Assembly (NCBI RefSeq): GCF_019264485.1
Contig: NZ_JAHVAA010000015.1
Location: 124,001 to 188,000 of the forward strand
Direction of reading: 5' to 3'
Origin: Sediminibacterium sp.
Lineage (GTDB): Bacteria; Bacteroidota; Bacteroidia; Chitinophagales; Chitinophagaceae
Length of the DNA stretch: 64,000 bases
The notes under the pieces were generated by a model. It ran no database searches, was not told where the DNA came from, and was given only the letters and a program-made list of their open reading frames with translations. The stretch's first letter is position 1. The number at the start of each line of letters is the position of its first letter. Shown here one piece after another: positions 8,664-18,200 of this stretch. The position numbers were made by a program, and so were the translations under genes.

Positions 8664-9275
8664 TTATTGATTCATGACAATATCCAGCGACACATGAATA
8701 TCCGGCACCAGTTTTTCTTTGATGCCTGATAAAAAATCAGTAGAAAACGTTTGTGGTTTTGAATGAATATTCCATAACTGGCGCGCTATGTCAACTTTGG
8801 CAGTAATATGGCTGGTATTCTTTTTTGTGATAATGGTAGCCCTAAATTCGATTGGCTGAGTGATGCCTTTTATGGTAAGCTCTCCCGTTACCGTATAGTC
8901 GGTGGATGAACCAATCCGGGTGATTTTCTTTACAACCATGGTCGCTATTGGATACTGGTCCGATGCAAAAAAATCGTTTTCTCTTAACTCTGCATCCTTC
9001 TTTTTTCCCTCTGCCTCGTTGGGGTTATCCGTTGTGCGGATGCTATTCATATCCATATAGAAGGTTCCGCGTTCAGGTTCGCCTTTGGCTGAATACTCTA
9101 AATGGCCGTACTGAAAAAGGAAATAACCGTAATGACCACCCATCGTTTTTCCGGTATTCCACAAAACTTTGCTTTTTTGAACATCGAGTTGCCAGCCTGG
9201 CTGCAACTGCTGTGTACAGGCAAGGGTCTGGAATAGCATCATTAATACAAGAGTGGTAGTGACTTTATTTATCAT
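8664..9275 (-). CDS. YceI-family lipocalin-like protein
   Basis: 203 residues with a signal peptide that may be a lipoprotein signal (LFQTLAC near residue 20). The body matches the YceI fold: WQLDVQKSKVLWNTGK at the start, GTFYMDMNSI, a run of charged residues ending in FF, then FRATI-type and LTIKGITQPIEF strands. YceI proteins bind isoprenoid or other lipids in the periplasm. It is divergent from a membrane-bound winged-helix regulator with 95 bases between the starts, so that regulator is the obvious controller. Confidence 0.85.
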   Translation of the reverse strand: MINKVTTTLVLMMLFQTLACTQQLQPGWQLDVQKSKVLWNTGKTMGGHYGYFLFQYGHLEYSAKGEPERGTFYMDMNSIRTTDNPNEAEGKKKDAELRENDFFASDQYPIATMVVKKITRIGSSTDYTVTGELTIKGITQPIEFRATIITKKNTSHITAKVDIARQLWNIHSKPQTFSTDFLSGIKEKLVPDIHVSLDIVMNQ

Positions 9276-9278
9276 AGC

Positions 9279-9353
9279 GTTTACATTTGAAAGAGCAAAC
9301 TACTTTCACCTGCTGTATTCGATGCTATTAATATGGTAAATTAAAGTGTAAAC
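9279..9353. promoter_or_regulatory. divergent control region with GTTTACA/TGTAAAC half-sites
   Basis: GTTTACA (9279-9285) and its exact complement TGTAAAC (9347-9353) lie near the two divergent starts. On the minus strand TAGTTTG (9296-9302) is close to the Bacteroidota -7 element and would place a YceI transcript start about a dozen bases before the ATG. The half-sites could bind the adjacent regulator. Confidence 0.4.
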
Positions 9354-9370
9354 ATTGTAAATTCTGCGTA

Positions 9371-10282
9371 ATGACCATTAAAGACGATACGATATATCCT
9401 GAAAAGAAGAGGCGTTACATACTGCCGCTCCTTTTTCTGCTCACAGGTACAGTCATTTGTGCAGCGTTCGGCTTTACGGGTAATGAAAATTTTGACCTTG
9501 CCAAACGGCAGATACTGTTGAGGAATATCGGGCATGAGATACTGTTGCATGCGGGCGACAGTACTTCGAGGGTATTACCCATACAGGAAATAGCACCGCA
9601 TGAATACCAGATAAGGTTTGAAAATGAATTTAGTTTTGAAACAGATTCACTGGTTAAGATCATCAGGCAGTCGCTGGAGAAAGATCCGCTTGCAAAAGAT
9701 TATATCGTTAATGTACTGAACTGCTCGGGTAAGGATATTTTATTCGGTTATAGCATCTTTCAGCAAAAACAGAACAATATTGTACCCTGTTTGGGCCGCA
9801 GGCAGCCGCGTGCCTGTTACCTTGTTAGTATAAAATTTCAGAACAAGGCTTTTACCCCTATCAACAAAGCATACCTGATAGGTGGATTATCTGTTTTCGC
9901 TTTTATCGGGTTACTGGCTGTGCGTCCTTTGAGAACAAGGCGGTCGAGGGGTGCAGGAGCAGATACGAACGCAGGTGTTATGAAGATCGGCGATACTTTA
10001 TTTGAACCGGGAAAAAGGCAAATCACTATTTCGGGTATAACAACAGAACTTACGCCCAAGGAAAATAAACTGCTGAAAATATTTGCCGATGCTACTGGCA
10101 ATCTTATTGAAAGACAGCGGCTTCAAAAAGAAATATGGGAAGATGAAGGCGTGATTGTAGGACGGAGCCTGGATGTATTCATATCGAAACTCAGAAAAAA
10201 ACTGGAGGGCGATGCGTCGATACAGATTGTAAATGTACATGGTAAGGGATACCGCTTGCAGATCAATGATACCATTATATAA
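9371..10282 (+). CDS. membrane-anchored winged-helix transcriptional regulator
   Basis: 303 residues. A hydrophobic segment near residues 15-33 and another near 167-185 enclose an extracytoplasmic region; the cytoplasmic C-terminus (about 205-300) is an OmpR/PhoB-type winged helix (LTPKENKLLKIFADATGNLI, RSLDVFISKLRKKL, VHGKGYRL). The recognition-helix and wing motifs are intact. It resembles ToxR/CadC one-component sensors but with the DNA-binding domain at the C-terminus, after the second helix. No receiver or kinase domain is present. It probably senses an envelope condition and controls the divergent YceI gene. Confidence 0.8.
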   Translation: MTIKDDTIYPEKKRRYILPLLFLLTGTVICAAFGFTGNENFDLAKRQILLRNIGHEILLHAGDSTSRVLPIQEIAPHEYQIRFENEFSFETDSLVKIIRQSLEKDPLAKDYIVNVLNCSGKDILFGYSIFQQKQNNIVPCLGRRQPRACYLVSIKFQNKAFTPINKAYLIGGLSVFAFIGLLAVRPLRTRRSRGAGADTNAGVMKIGDTLFEPGKRQITISGITTELTPKENKLLKIFADATGNLIERQRLQKEIWEDEGVIVGRSLDVFISKLRKKLEGDASIQIVNVHGKGYRLQINDTII

Positions 10283-10510
10283 ACAGGATCTAGCAACAAG
10301 GAATAGCATAGTTCACCTCTTCATATCCGAAAGCTGACGAAGATACTCATGGAATCGGTTAGAAAATAATGCTAGTCGGGCAACGAAAGTCGCACAGCAA
10401 TGTGGGGCTTTCTTCTTTTAAGACCAGCCCTCTCATTTCAGTTCCCTACGTTCTGAAACTTTACAAAAGTTAAATCGCATTTGTTATATAAAATAAATAT
10501 GGTATATTAG
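10283..10510. other. spacer with tRNA 3'-end-like fragment and terminator
   Basis: Ends the regulator gene and precedes the NACHT gene. It holds the second copy of the CAACGAA-CACAG hairpin. No gene seen. Confidence 0.5.
10369..10437 (+). repeat. repeat copy 2: tRNA-end-like GTCGGGCAACGA plus hairpin
   Basis: GTCGGGCAACGA (10375-10386) matches the end of tRNA-Gln and its first downstream bases in 11 of 12 positions. A hairpin follows (GAAAGTCGCACA, loop GCAA, TGTGGGGCTTTC), shared with 7274-7335. The preceding TGCTAGT recurs at 13273, on the other side of the NACHT gene. Confidence 0.6.
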
Positions 10511-13006
10511 ATGATCCCGAGTATTAATTCTTCAGATATTTATACCGTTATTATGAATTTAGAGTCTTCTAAAAGAAAATTAATGAGAGCTCTTCAGTCA
10601 ATTCCTGAAAATGAGCTTACAAAGCATGGTATCATTCCCCTTCTGGAAAAATTAGAATTCAAAAGAGTAGAATTTTATGGAGGACCGACTGAACATGGTA
10701 AAGATATTATCTTTTGGGAACCACAAAAACTAGGCGGTGATCGTTTATTAGTTGCTCAAGTCAAACACTATAAATTTTCAAAAACAGCAAGCCATTCAAA
10801 TAGCTTCCAAACCGTTGTTAACCAGTTAATAGCTTCATTAAAAGATAGAATCCTCGGAATTGATCAATTCAATTACCAACCAGTAGAAGCGGTACTAATT
10901 AGCACATATGACATAGATGTAGCAGTTCTACAAACCAGATTAGGCAGCTATGATGAACTTAAAAATAAAGTAAGAATAATTGATGGAAATGAATTAGTCG
11001 AATTGTTCTTAAAACATTACCCAGAATATGCTGAGAAATTATTAGGCGTTTCAATAGAAATAAAAGATAAACTTAGCGACTACTTGACTAATGATATTTT
11101 ATTAAAAGCTATTGGCTTTAATAAAAGTAAGGATCTGAAAGTAATTTATACAGATATAGATTTCTCCGTGGGCAGACAATCTACTGAGCTCTTTTTTGAT
11201 ACCGAATTTAAACCAATTGATATCAATTTCACCTTTGATGAACCTCATTTTTTATTATTACTTGAAGACTTAGCAATTCTTTCTAAAGAATATAAACTAG
11301 ACTTCATAAAAGTTAATCTCGAATTACTTAAGAGAGAGTACGATGAGTTAAAAGAACAAAATGAATTGAGTGAGATTAAGAAGAAAGAGCTAAGGAGCAC
11401 TTTGTCCAAAATAAAAAATAGCAAATCCTATAGTGAATCAAAAAAGAGAAATGAAATAGATAAAATCAATTTGGAAATTACTAAAGAAAATTTAAATAAG
11501 AAAAAATTTAGCGCTACAATCCCGATTTATGGAAGTAAAATAACGAACCAAATTCTTCAAAAACGAAAATGGATAGAAGAGCAAGTATTGATTTTAAATA
11601 AAAAGAAACATTCTCGTTCTGGGTTAAAAGAATTCATTATCAAATCAAAAAAAATACTAAATAATACTTCTCTTTTCTTTACTCGTAGTTACTTTACTCA
11701 ATGCACCGGTCTGGAATCAAAAAAAATTCACAGAACAAATCATGAAAAGACTAGGTTCAAATTGCCGATTGGACAAATTTTTGATACAGGAGAAAATATT
11801 ATCCTTCTAGGGGAAGCAGGAGCTGGAAAATCAACAAGTGTGCAAATGTATGCTCTAAATGCAGCTGACTTAGATGACCCTTTGGTTATATGCATCCCCT
11901 TAGCAAATACAATTCTGAATTGGATTAAAAATGAGTCCAACTTAGATGATGATTATAAGATCACCAATTTCTCAGATGCAATTTCAAAGTATTTAATATT
12001 TAAAGGAATCAAAATTCAGCCTCACCAGTTTATTGAATATTTACAAACTAAGAGATTAACTTTACTATTAGACGGATTAGATGAAGCCATTAAACCAAAT
12101 CCATGGCTTACAAAAGCAATAGTAACTCTTTCAGAGAACTATCCAAATTGTCAGGTAGTTGTAACTTCACGTGTTTCTGGAAAATATATTGAAGAAATCC
12201 CCTTCTTTGCAGTGACTCTATTACCATTTACTGTTCAACAAAGAAATACTTTTATAAAACAATGGTTTGAAAACGGCGAGAAAAAATTTGCTGATAAAGT
12301 AAAGAGGCACCTAAGATTAAACCCTGAATTAAGTGAAGTCGTATTAAGTCCATTATTATTAACAACTGTTTGCGTATTAGCTCGCAATGAAGTGGATTTG
12401 CCAATTACTGAAACTAAGCTCTATGACGATAGATTAAGACTATTAACAGGCTATTACGATAGAGTAAAAAATATTCAACAACGACTAGAAACTACTCCAC
12501 AAGATCTAGAAATGGTTTCTAGGAAATTAGCTTTTTTCCTCCATTACAATAATAAACGCGAAGAAGATAAAGAAACATTAATGAATATGGCTGCTTCTTT
12601 ACTAAGGGGTAAAATGAGCGCCAATAATGCTAAACGAGCTGTATCAGAGTTAATTGACCCTTGTAATATTCTAGTTCCAATGACGGATGATGGGAAATTT
12701 GGTTTTGGACACCTAAGGTTCCAAGAACATCTTTGTGCACGTGAAATAAGTCAACACCGTGGAATAAAAATAGCACCATTATTATTTCAAAATTGGTGGA
12801 GGGGCACGTTGCTTTTATACGCCCAAATGGATAACGATATTTCTTGGCTAATTGAAGAAGTTGGGGAAGGAGAAACTATAATTGGTTATTACGAAACCCT
12901 TAAAAGCATGATACAGGTTAGTCCAAAACATGAGCAAGAAGGTTTAATGACAATGTTAAAAACATACTTTGATGAAAATCAAAGGCACAAAGAATATTAT
13001 TTATAA
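10511..13006 (+). CDS. nuclease-NACHT NTPase, candidate antiphage protein
   Basis: 831 residues. The N-terminus (about 35-170) resembles Mrr-type PD-(D/E)xK nucleases: GKD with Asp 65 and Q-V-K at 83-85. A charged, partly coiled region follows (about 250-390). The NACHT-type NTPase has Walker A GEAGAGKS near 434-441, Walker B LLLDGLDEA near 518-526 and VVTSR near 549. The C-terminus has a GHLRFQEHL helix typical after NACHT domains but no long repeat array. Bacterial NACHT proteins with effector nucleases defend against phage by sensing infection; that role is inferred here. The gene is markedly AT-rich and stands alone between tRNA-end-like repeats. An internal ATG at 10553 is an alternative start. 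Confidence 0.82.
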   Translation: MIPSINSSDIYTVIMNLESSKRKLMRALQSIPENELTKHGIIPLLEKLEFKRVEFYGGPTEHGKDIIFWEPQKLGGDRLLVAQVKHYKFSKTASHSNSFQTVVNQLIASLKDRILGIDQFNYQPVEAVLISTYDIDVAVLQTRLGSYDELKNKVRIIDGNELVELFLKHYPEYAEKLLGVSIEIKDKLSDYLTNDILLKAIGFNKSKDLKVIYTDIDFSVGRQSTELFFDTEFKPIDINFTFDEPHFLLLLEDLAILSKEYKLDFIKVNLELLKREYDELKEQNELSEIKKKELRSTLSKIKNSKSYSESKKRNEIDKINLEITKENLNKKKFSATIPIYGSKITNQILQKRKWIEEQVLILNKKKHSRSGLKEFIIKSKKILNNTSLFFTRSYFTQCTGLESKKIHRTNHEKTRFKLPIGQIFDTGENIILLGEAGAGKSTSVQMYALNAADLDDPLVICIPLANTILNWIKNESNLDDDYKITNFSDAISKYLIFKGIKIQPHQFIEYLQTKRLTLLLDGLDEAIKPNPWLTKAIVTLSENYPNCQVVVTSRVSGKYIEEIPFFAVTLLPFTVQQRNTFIKQWFENGEKKFADKVKRHLRLNPELSEVVLSPLLLTTVCVLARNEVDLPITETKLYDDRLRLLTGYYDRVKNIQQRLETTPQDLEMVSRKLAFFLHYNNKREEDKETLMNMAASLLRGKMSANNAKRAVSELIDPCNILVPMTDDGKFGFGHLRFQEHLCAREISQHRGIKIAPLLFQNWWRGTLLLYAQMDNDISWLIEEVGEGETIIGYYETLKSMIQVSPKHEQEGLMTMLKTYFDENQRHKEYYL

Positions 13007-13317
13007 TTGCAAAATCCCATTTTTTCTAAGCAGGGTCTACTATGTCTAAGATTCCCTGCAGATGTTTCTCGTAAAGGATTACGCGACAACTTGCACATAA
13101 GATAGTTAATAATCAGTTATCATCCTCAACTGTTAACTAAGAACTTGGCAACACTAAAAGTAAATAACACTCCGGCATGATAAAACACACAGTTCTCTTT
13201 GAGATATATCTTCGTCGAACTTCTTGTGATTCTGAATATGTTGCAAAAAAGGAAAAAAATTCGATAATAATTACTGCTAGTTCGGCAAATTATTTGTTTA
13301 CTGTCTCAGTCTAACTG
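13007..13317. other. spacer after the NACHT gene
   Basis: No gene or clear terminator seen. At 13273-13287 TGCTAGTTCGGCAAA resembles TGCTAGTCGGGCAAC at 10371-10384, on the other side of the NACHT gene. The rest is AT-rich. Confidence 0.45.
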
Positions 13318-13827
13318 TTAGCTCTCTCTTCTTTTCGGATTCCCCGGGAAATCATACCCACGCTCAATCAAGAGATCCTGTAGTTTATTGATAAGGTATG
13401 CCGCCATTGCGCCATTTGCAACCCAATCGGTGATGATCTGATACATAACATTAAGCTCTGCAGCAATAAAAGCTTGTCTTGCATCAGCACCCCTGATTCC
13501 CTTTTCATCTTTGTTGTGGCCTTGAGTAAGCAGAATATTCTTCAACTCGTAGGTATAATCACGCAAGCTTTTATACTCGCTTCCCTTCGGCAAGAATTGC
13601 TTCATTAGCGATTGTATTGCGTAAAAAAGCTTATACGATAATTCCGGATTTTGCGTATCGTGGATTGCCTGGATCGTAGCTGCATCTGCTTCATCAAGTG
13701 GTTCTTCAAAAATGATGGAAGTTTGAACTGTCCTGCTCGCTTCCTCGTCAGCTCTTTTAGCCATTTCCATGATACTTTTTTGCATTTCATCGGATATAAC
13801 AGCTTTTTCGTTTTGGTCTCCGTTCAT
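13318..13827 (-). CDS. unknown protein paired with HTH-metalloprotease
   Basis: 169 residues, mostly helical, soluble, with no family I recognise. It begins MNGDQNEKAVISDEMQKSI and has a helix-rich middle (ELSYKLFYAIQSLMKQFLP). The start is 11 bases after the stop of the HTH-ImmA/IrrE gene on the same strand, so the two form an operon. In such pairs one member is often a toxin or effector and the other its regulator or protease; which applies here cannot be told. Confidence 0.6.
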   Translation of the reverse strand: MNGDQNEKAVISDEMQKSIMEMAKRADEEASRTVQTSIIFEEPLDEADAATIQAIHDTQNPELSYKLFYAIQSLMKQFLPKGSEYKSLRDYTYELKNILLTQGHNKDEKGIRGADARQAFIAAELNVMYQIITDWVANGAMAAYLINKLQDLLIERGYDFPGNPKRRES

Positions 13828-13838
13828 ATATTATATAA

Positions 13839-15071
13839 TTAATTGTTAACAGCACTTGTATAAGCTTGTTTAACACGAGCAGCATCTTCTTTTACGTTTC
13901 CGTGCAACATCGTATTAATAGTCTTTATAGCCCTATCAGGTGATACATTTAATTGATGGTTGTAACGTGCATACCAACTGCTATGATCCGCACCCGGATG
14001 TGCATCTTCTAGTGATCGAATAAAAATGGAATAAATAATTGATGGATGCACTTTGTTCTGTTCTGCGTATTGTTCTACTACACGAGGGGAATCAATAAAC
14101 TGGCGTATATAATTAACCTTGTCTGAAGAAAAGAGTATCTCCCTCGCAAACATATTTGCCTCAGGTTCCATCAGGTACAAATCATCATTGCCCGACACAT
14201 GGTAACCCAATGTTTTAATTTTATCGAAATGGTAAAATACATGCGCTATCTCGTGCATCAGCGTAAACCAAAGCGTTGGGTATTTATTATAGTAGTTTGA
14301 GAGAGCTATGCATGGTTTACCATCCACAATCATGGTCATACCGTACACGTGTGTCTTCATCAAATAAGGTTGTACTATAACTGTAACCCCCAAATTGTAT
14401 AATGCTTTGATGACTGTAAGCAAGCCCGCTTCAACGTCACGACTGTATGGCCGCATTTTAGGAATGAGAGCTTCCAAGCTCGCTTTATCATATGGATTAG
14501 GGTTTGCTATCTGCTGGAATTTTGCGTATGCAGATTTTACCCAATATTCCAGCATACGATCTGCGAATGGTCGCTTGCTGCGGCTAAATATGGGATAGGC
14601 GACCTCCAGAGAATATTCAAAAATAGAATTCAGCCCGAACTGTTGAACAATCTGTTCTTCGATCGCGTCATAATCGGTAACTGAATCAATAATCCCTGTT
14701 TTCTTTAAAGTTTTGAGATCAAAATGTTCGACAATATAGTTAGCCTTACGAACCTTTTCTAGACTACCGATCGATGCCGGCGGTAAGGACGAGACGTATA
14801 ATTTAATAAATTCACCCACCTCCAAGTTTAGAAACTGGATGAGTTTCAATGCGGTAAGCATATCTACTTTTTGCGCCTCACCCTCTTTTAATCTTTTTAA
14901 GGATGGGCGTTCGATCCCAAGTATGGAACTTAGTTGACGTTCTGAAAGATCCAGCTCCGTCATTTTCTTGTCGATCAGAGTAGCAATATCTGCTACATGG
15001 CCAGTTTGACTCAACAGCTGGTATATTTCCGACATTAACCCATCATCTGACTTTTCATCCATCATCGGCAT
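13839..15071 (-). CDS. HTH (Xre/Cro) and ImmA/IrrE metallopeptidase protein
   Basis: About 410 residues from the chosen ATG (MPMMDEK); a longer start would run through the palindromic operator and is unlikely. The N-terminal HTH reads LSERQLSSILGIERPSLKRL. The C-terminal half is an ImmA/IrrE-type zinc peptidase with HEIAH and a downstream Glu in LMEPEANMFAREIL. Proteins with this pairing act as antitoxins or as switches that cut a repressor. It is first in an operon with the 169-residue gene. Two matching palindromes upstream suggest the HTH represses its own operon. It lies in the low-GC island. Confidence 0.8.
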   Translation of the reverse strand: MPMMDEKSDDGLMSEIYQLLSQTGHVADIATLIDKKMTELDLSERQLSSILGIERPSLKRLKEGEAQKVDMLTALKLIQFLNLEVGEFIKLYVSSLPPASIGSLEKVRKANYIVEHFDLKTLKKTGIIDSVTDYDAIEEQIVQQFGLNSIFEYSLEVAYPIFSRSKRPFADRMLEYWVKSAYAKFQQIANPNPYDKASLEALIPKMRPYSRDVEAGLLTVIKALYNLGVTVIVQPYLMKTHVYGMTMIVDGKPCIALSNYYNKYPTLWFTLMHEIAHVFYHFDKIKTLGYHVSGNDDLYLMEPEANMFAREILFSSDKVNYIRQFIDSPRVVEQYAEQNKVHPSIIYSIFIRSLEDAHPGADHSSWYARYNHQLNVSPDRAIKTINTMLHGNVKEDAARVKQAYTSAVNN

Positions 15072-15090
15072 TTTTAGTAAAGTTATTAAA

Positions 15091-15130
15091 TATTTAATTA
15101 CTGGCATAAAATTATACCAGTAATTAAATA
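15091..15130. promoter_or_regulatory. 40-bp near-perfect palindrome, probable autoregulatory operator
   Basis: Arms TATTTAATTACTGG (15091-15104) and CCAGTAATTAAATA (15117-15130) are exact complements, and the middle is also nearly symmetric, so 18 of 20 base pairs match across the axis. It contains TGGCATAAAATTATACCA (15102-15119) and lies 20 bases before the chosen start of the HTH-protease gene. Confidence 0.7.
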
Positions 15131-15164
15131 ACAAAGGCCTTACTGAATATTTTACGTATCTAGA

Positions 15165-15182
15165 TGGAATAAAATTATACCA
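15165..15182. promoter_or_regulatory. second operator copy
   Basis: TGGAATAAAATTATACCA matches the core of the 40-bp palindrome in 17 of 18 positions. The two sites are 63 bases apart centre to centre, about six helical turns, which would suit cooperative binding of a dimeric repressor. Confidence 0.65.
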
Positions 15183-15288
15183 ACTAGGACATTTTCATTT
15201 TACAGAGTCTCAATTAAATGGAGTTTTTCCTTCTCCGTGGGTGTACTTTTCCCTTTGGCAAGGGAGGGAGACGACACGCAAAACTGCT

Positions 15289-18200
15289 CTACTTATCCCC
15301 TTCCCCAATCACCCTCAACATCTCCTTCACCGCCGCTTCTATCTGTGTATCCTTACCATTGATCAGCGCATCGTAAGGCAGGGTGGCGGGGATATCGGGT
15401 TCCAACTGAAAATTTTCTAAGGGTCTTTTTTCTTTTACGCCAATATTCGCAATCATGGGTATGCCAAAAACCATCGTGGGGTCTATCTGGGTTTCCCACC
15501 AAACAGAAGTGCTGGTACCCGGTACGGGCATACCAATTAATTTACCAATGTTTTTGGCACGGTAGGCATAGGGAAAAGTATGGGCATCGCTGTAATTGCT
15601 TTCACTCATGAGCACACAGCTGGGTTTAAACCATTTGCCCTGTGGCTCTCCCCCTTCGGCACTATAACCATAGGGTTTGAATGTGATATAGTTTTTGCCA
15701 TCTAAGAAATTAGAAAGATCCTCATGCAGCCAGCCACCACCATTAAAACGAGTGTCTACAATCAATGCCTGCTTGTCGGCATTTCTGCCCAATACTTCTT
15801 CATACACGGTTCGGTAACTGCCATCGTTCATACCCTGTACATGTACATAACCTACTTTACCATTGCTCAGTTTGTCTACCATGGCACGCATGGTATTTAC
15901 CCATCGGTTATACAAGAGGTTTTGTTCTGCACCCAGGCTAATGGGTTTTACCGTTTCTTCAAAACGGGTATTGCTGGCGGCATCAAAAACAGACAGCAAT
16001 ACATAACTGCCTGCTTTACGATTCAGGAGCCGGGTCCAGTCAATAGCAGCACTGATATTTTCTCCATCTATTTTCTCAATCAGCATACCTGCTTTTATCT
16101 TTGTACCCGCCACATCGAGCGGACCATTTTTTATGATTTCTGTGATCTTCAATCCATCTCCCCCGGTAAACTCATCTACAAATACACCCAGCGATGCTGT
16201 CTGGTCTGCATTCTGCGGCTGCGGACTGTACCTGCCACCTGTATGTGAAGCATTGAGTTCGCCCAGTATTTCACTCAGCAATTCCTGGAAATCATAATTG
16301 TTGTTGATGTGCGGCAGAAATTTTGCGTAAGCCTGTTTATACATGTCCCAGTTGAGTCCATGCAGGTTGGGGTCATAGAATTTTTTCTTTACCTGCCGCC
16401 AGGCATGTTCAAATATATAGGCCCTTTCACCCGCAGCATTCAATACCATTTCGCTCCTGATGCTGATGGGTGTTATTTTAGCTGATTCTGTTTCAAATTT
16501 GGCCAGCCCCTGTGCACTGTTGAGGAACAAAGATTTTCCATCGGCACTCACCACAAAACCGGCACCGGGTGCTACCCTGGTAATGATGCGGGTTTCACGG
16601 GTCCTGGTATTCATCTCCCATAAATCGGTATTTCTTTCTGTGGTGGCCGTGTACCATAATTTGCTGCCATCATTCGATAAAGTAAATGAACCAATCACCA
16701 AGGAGTTGGGTGTAAGCCTTATTTTGCGTTCGTTGACATTATCAAAATCAGGCTGCCAGTTTTGTCTGGCAATGGAGTCTTTTATTTTCCAGGCACTGTC
16801 TTTTTTAACTTTCGCATCAAGTTCCTGTAACAAAGCATAGTCTTCTTTGCTCAGCCTGAAACGGTCGTAACTATCCTGGTCAAAAAACAGGATGGAAATA
16901 TCTGTTTCCCTGGCACCCTGGTATGCCAGTGGCCGCTTACCGTATTTATCGGTTGACCATACAATGGCTTTTCCGCCAAAAGCAAATACCTGTCCGCCAT
17001 CCTGGAAACCGCTTTGGGTAAGATCGGTTCCGGTTTTATCGGTACCATCTGCTTTATACATTACCACTTCACTGCTGCCAAAGCGACCTTTACTGCTGCG
17101 TATGGCCAGCCATTTACTATCGGGACTCCATTCAAAATACTGGTCACCATCTGCATAAGAAAAATTCATACCTGCGGGCAGAATGGTGCGTACTGCTTTG
17201 GTGGCCAAATTCATCACACGCACCATGTTTCTGTCTTCCAGGTAGGCCAGCTCTTTTCCATCGGGTGATATGTCGGGTTGAAATTCTTCTTTATCCGTAG
17301 CAAGTACGGCTTCTTCTTTTAAGAGCGTTGAGGCATAGAAATAAGGCTCTTCTTTTCTAAGGATGCTGGTTTTATAAATATCCCAGCTACCATTGCGTTC
17401 AGTAGCATAGTACACCGTTTTACCATCGGCCCCAAACTCTACCATTCTTTCCTGTTGCGGTGTGTTGGTGATTCTTTTGGTAATACCTCCTTCTACACTG
17501 GTAACAAAAACCTCTCCCCTGAAAATAAAAGCCAGCTCTTTGCCATTGGGCGATACGGCAATATCGCCATTGGTAGCCGTTACCGGCACCATCTGTTCTG
17601 CATTGTTTTTTACATCGCTTACAATGGTAATAGTCAGTTTACGGGCATTGCCATCGTTCTTTACGGTATAGATATCGCCATTCCAGCTAAAACATAAACT
17701 GTTATTGTTTGAACGTGTTAAATGTCTTACCGGGTGATCTTTGAAATTGGTGATCTGCTTTTCTTCTTTTCCATCGAGCGAGGTTTTAAAAATATTCTGT
17801 GCCCCTTTTTTCTCACTCAGGTAATACACATGTGCATCATCACTGCTGAACAGTGGCTCACGGTCTTCTCCTTCAAATTTGCTTACTTGTGTGTAGGTAT
17901 TGGCTTTTATATCGAACAACCATATATCACGGGTTAAGGATGATGTATGGTGTTTGCGCCAGGGGTCTTCGGTTCCTTTTCTGTCCTGGTACACAATAAG
18001 GTTACCTGAACGGTTGTACTGGGCATGTTCCATTCCGGTAGCAGAAACCAGTACACTTCTTCCTCCATTTACGGGTACGGTATAGGTCTGCAGAAATAAA
18101 TTACCCCTCGGAAAACGCACATTCGTGTTTACCGTATGCCTTGCACTGCCATACAATACGCTTGCATTATCTGTAGAAAAATCGAAGGGATAATCATTGG

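Noticed and set aside
10369-10437. A second complete tRNA gene
   Set aside because: Only the last dozen bases resemble a tRNA; no D-arm or anticodon arm can be formed.
6540-15200. Intact prophage or integrative element
   Set aside because: No integrase, structural, replication or mobilisation gene is present.
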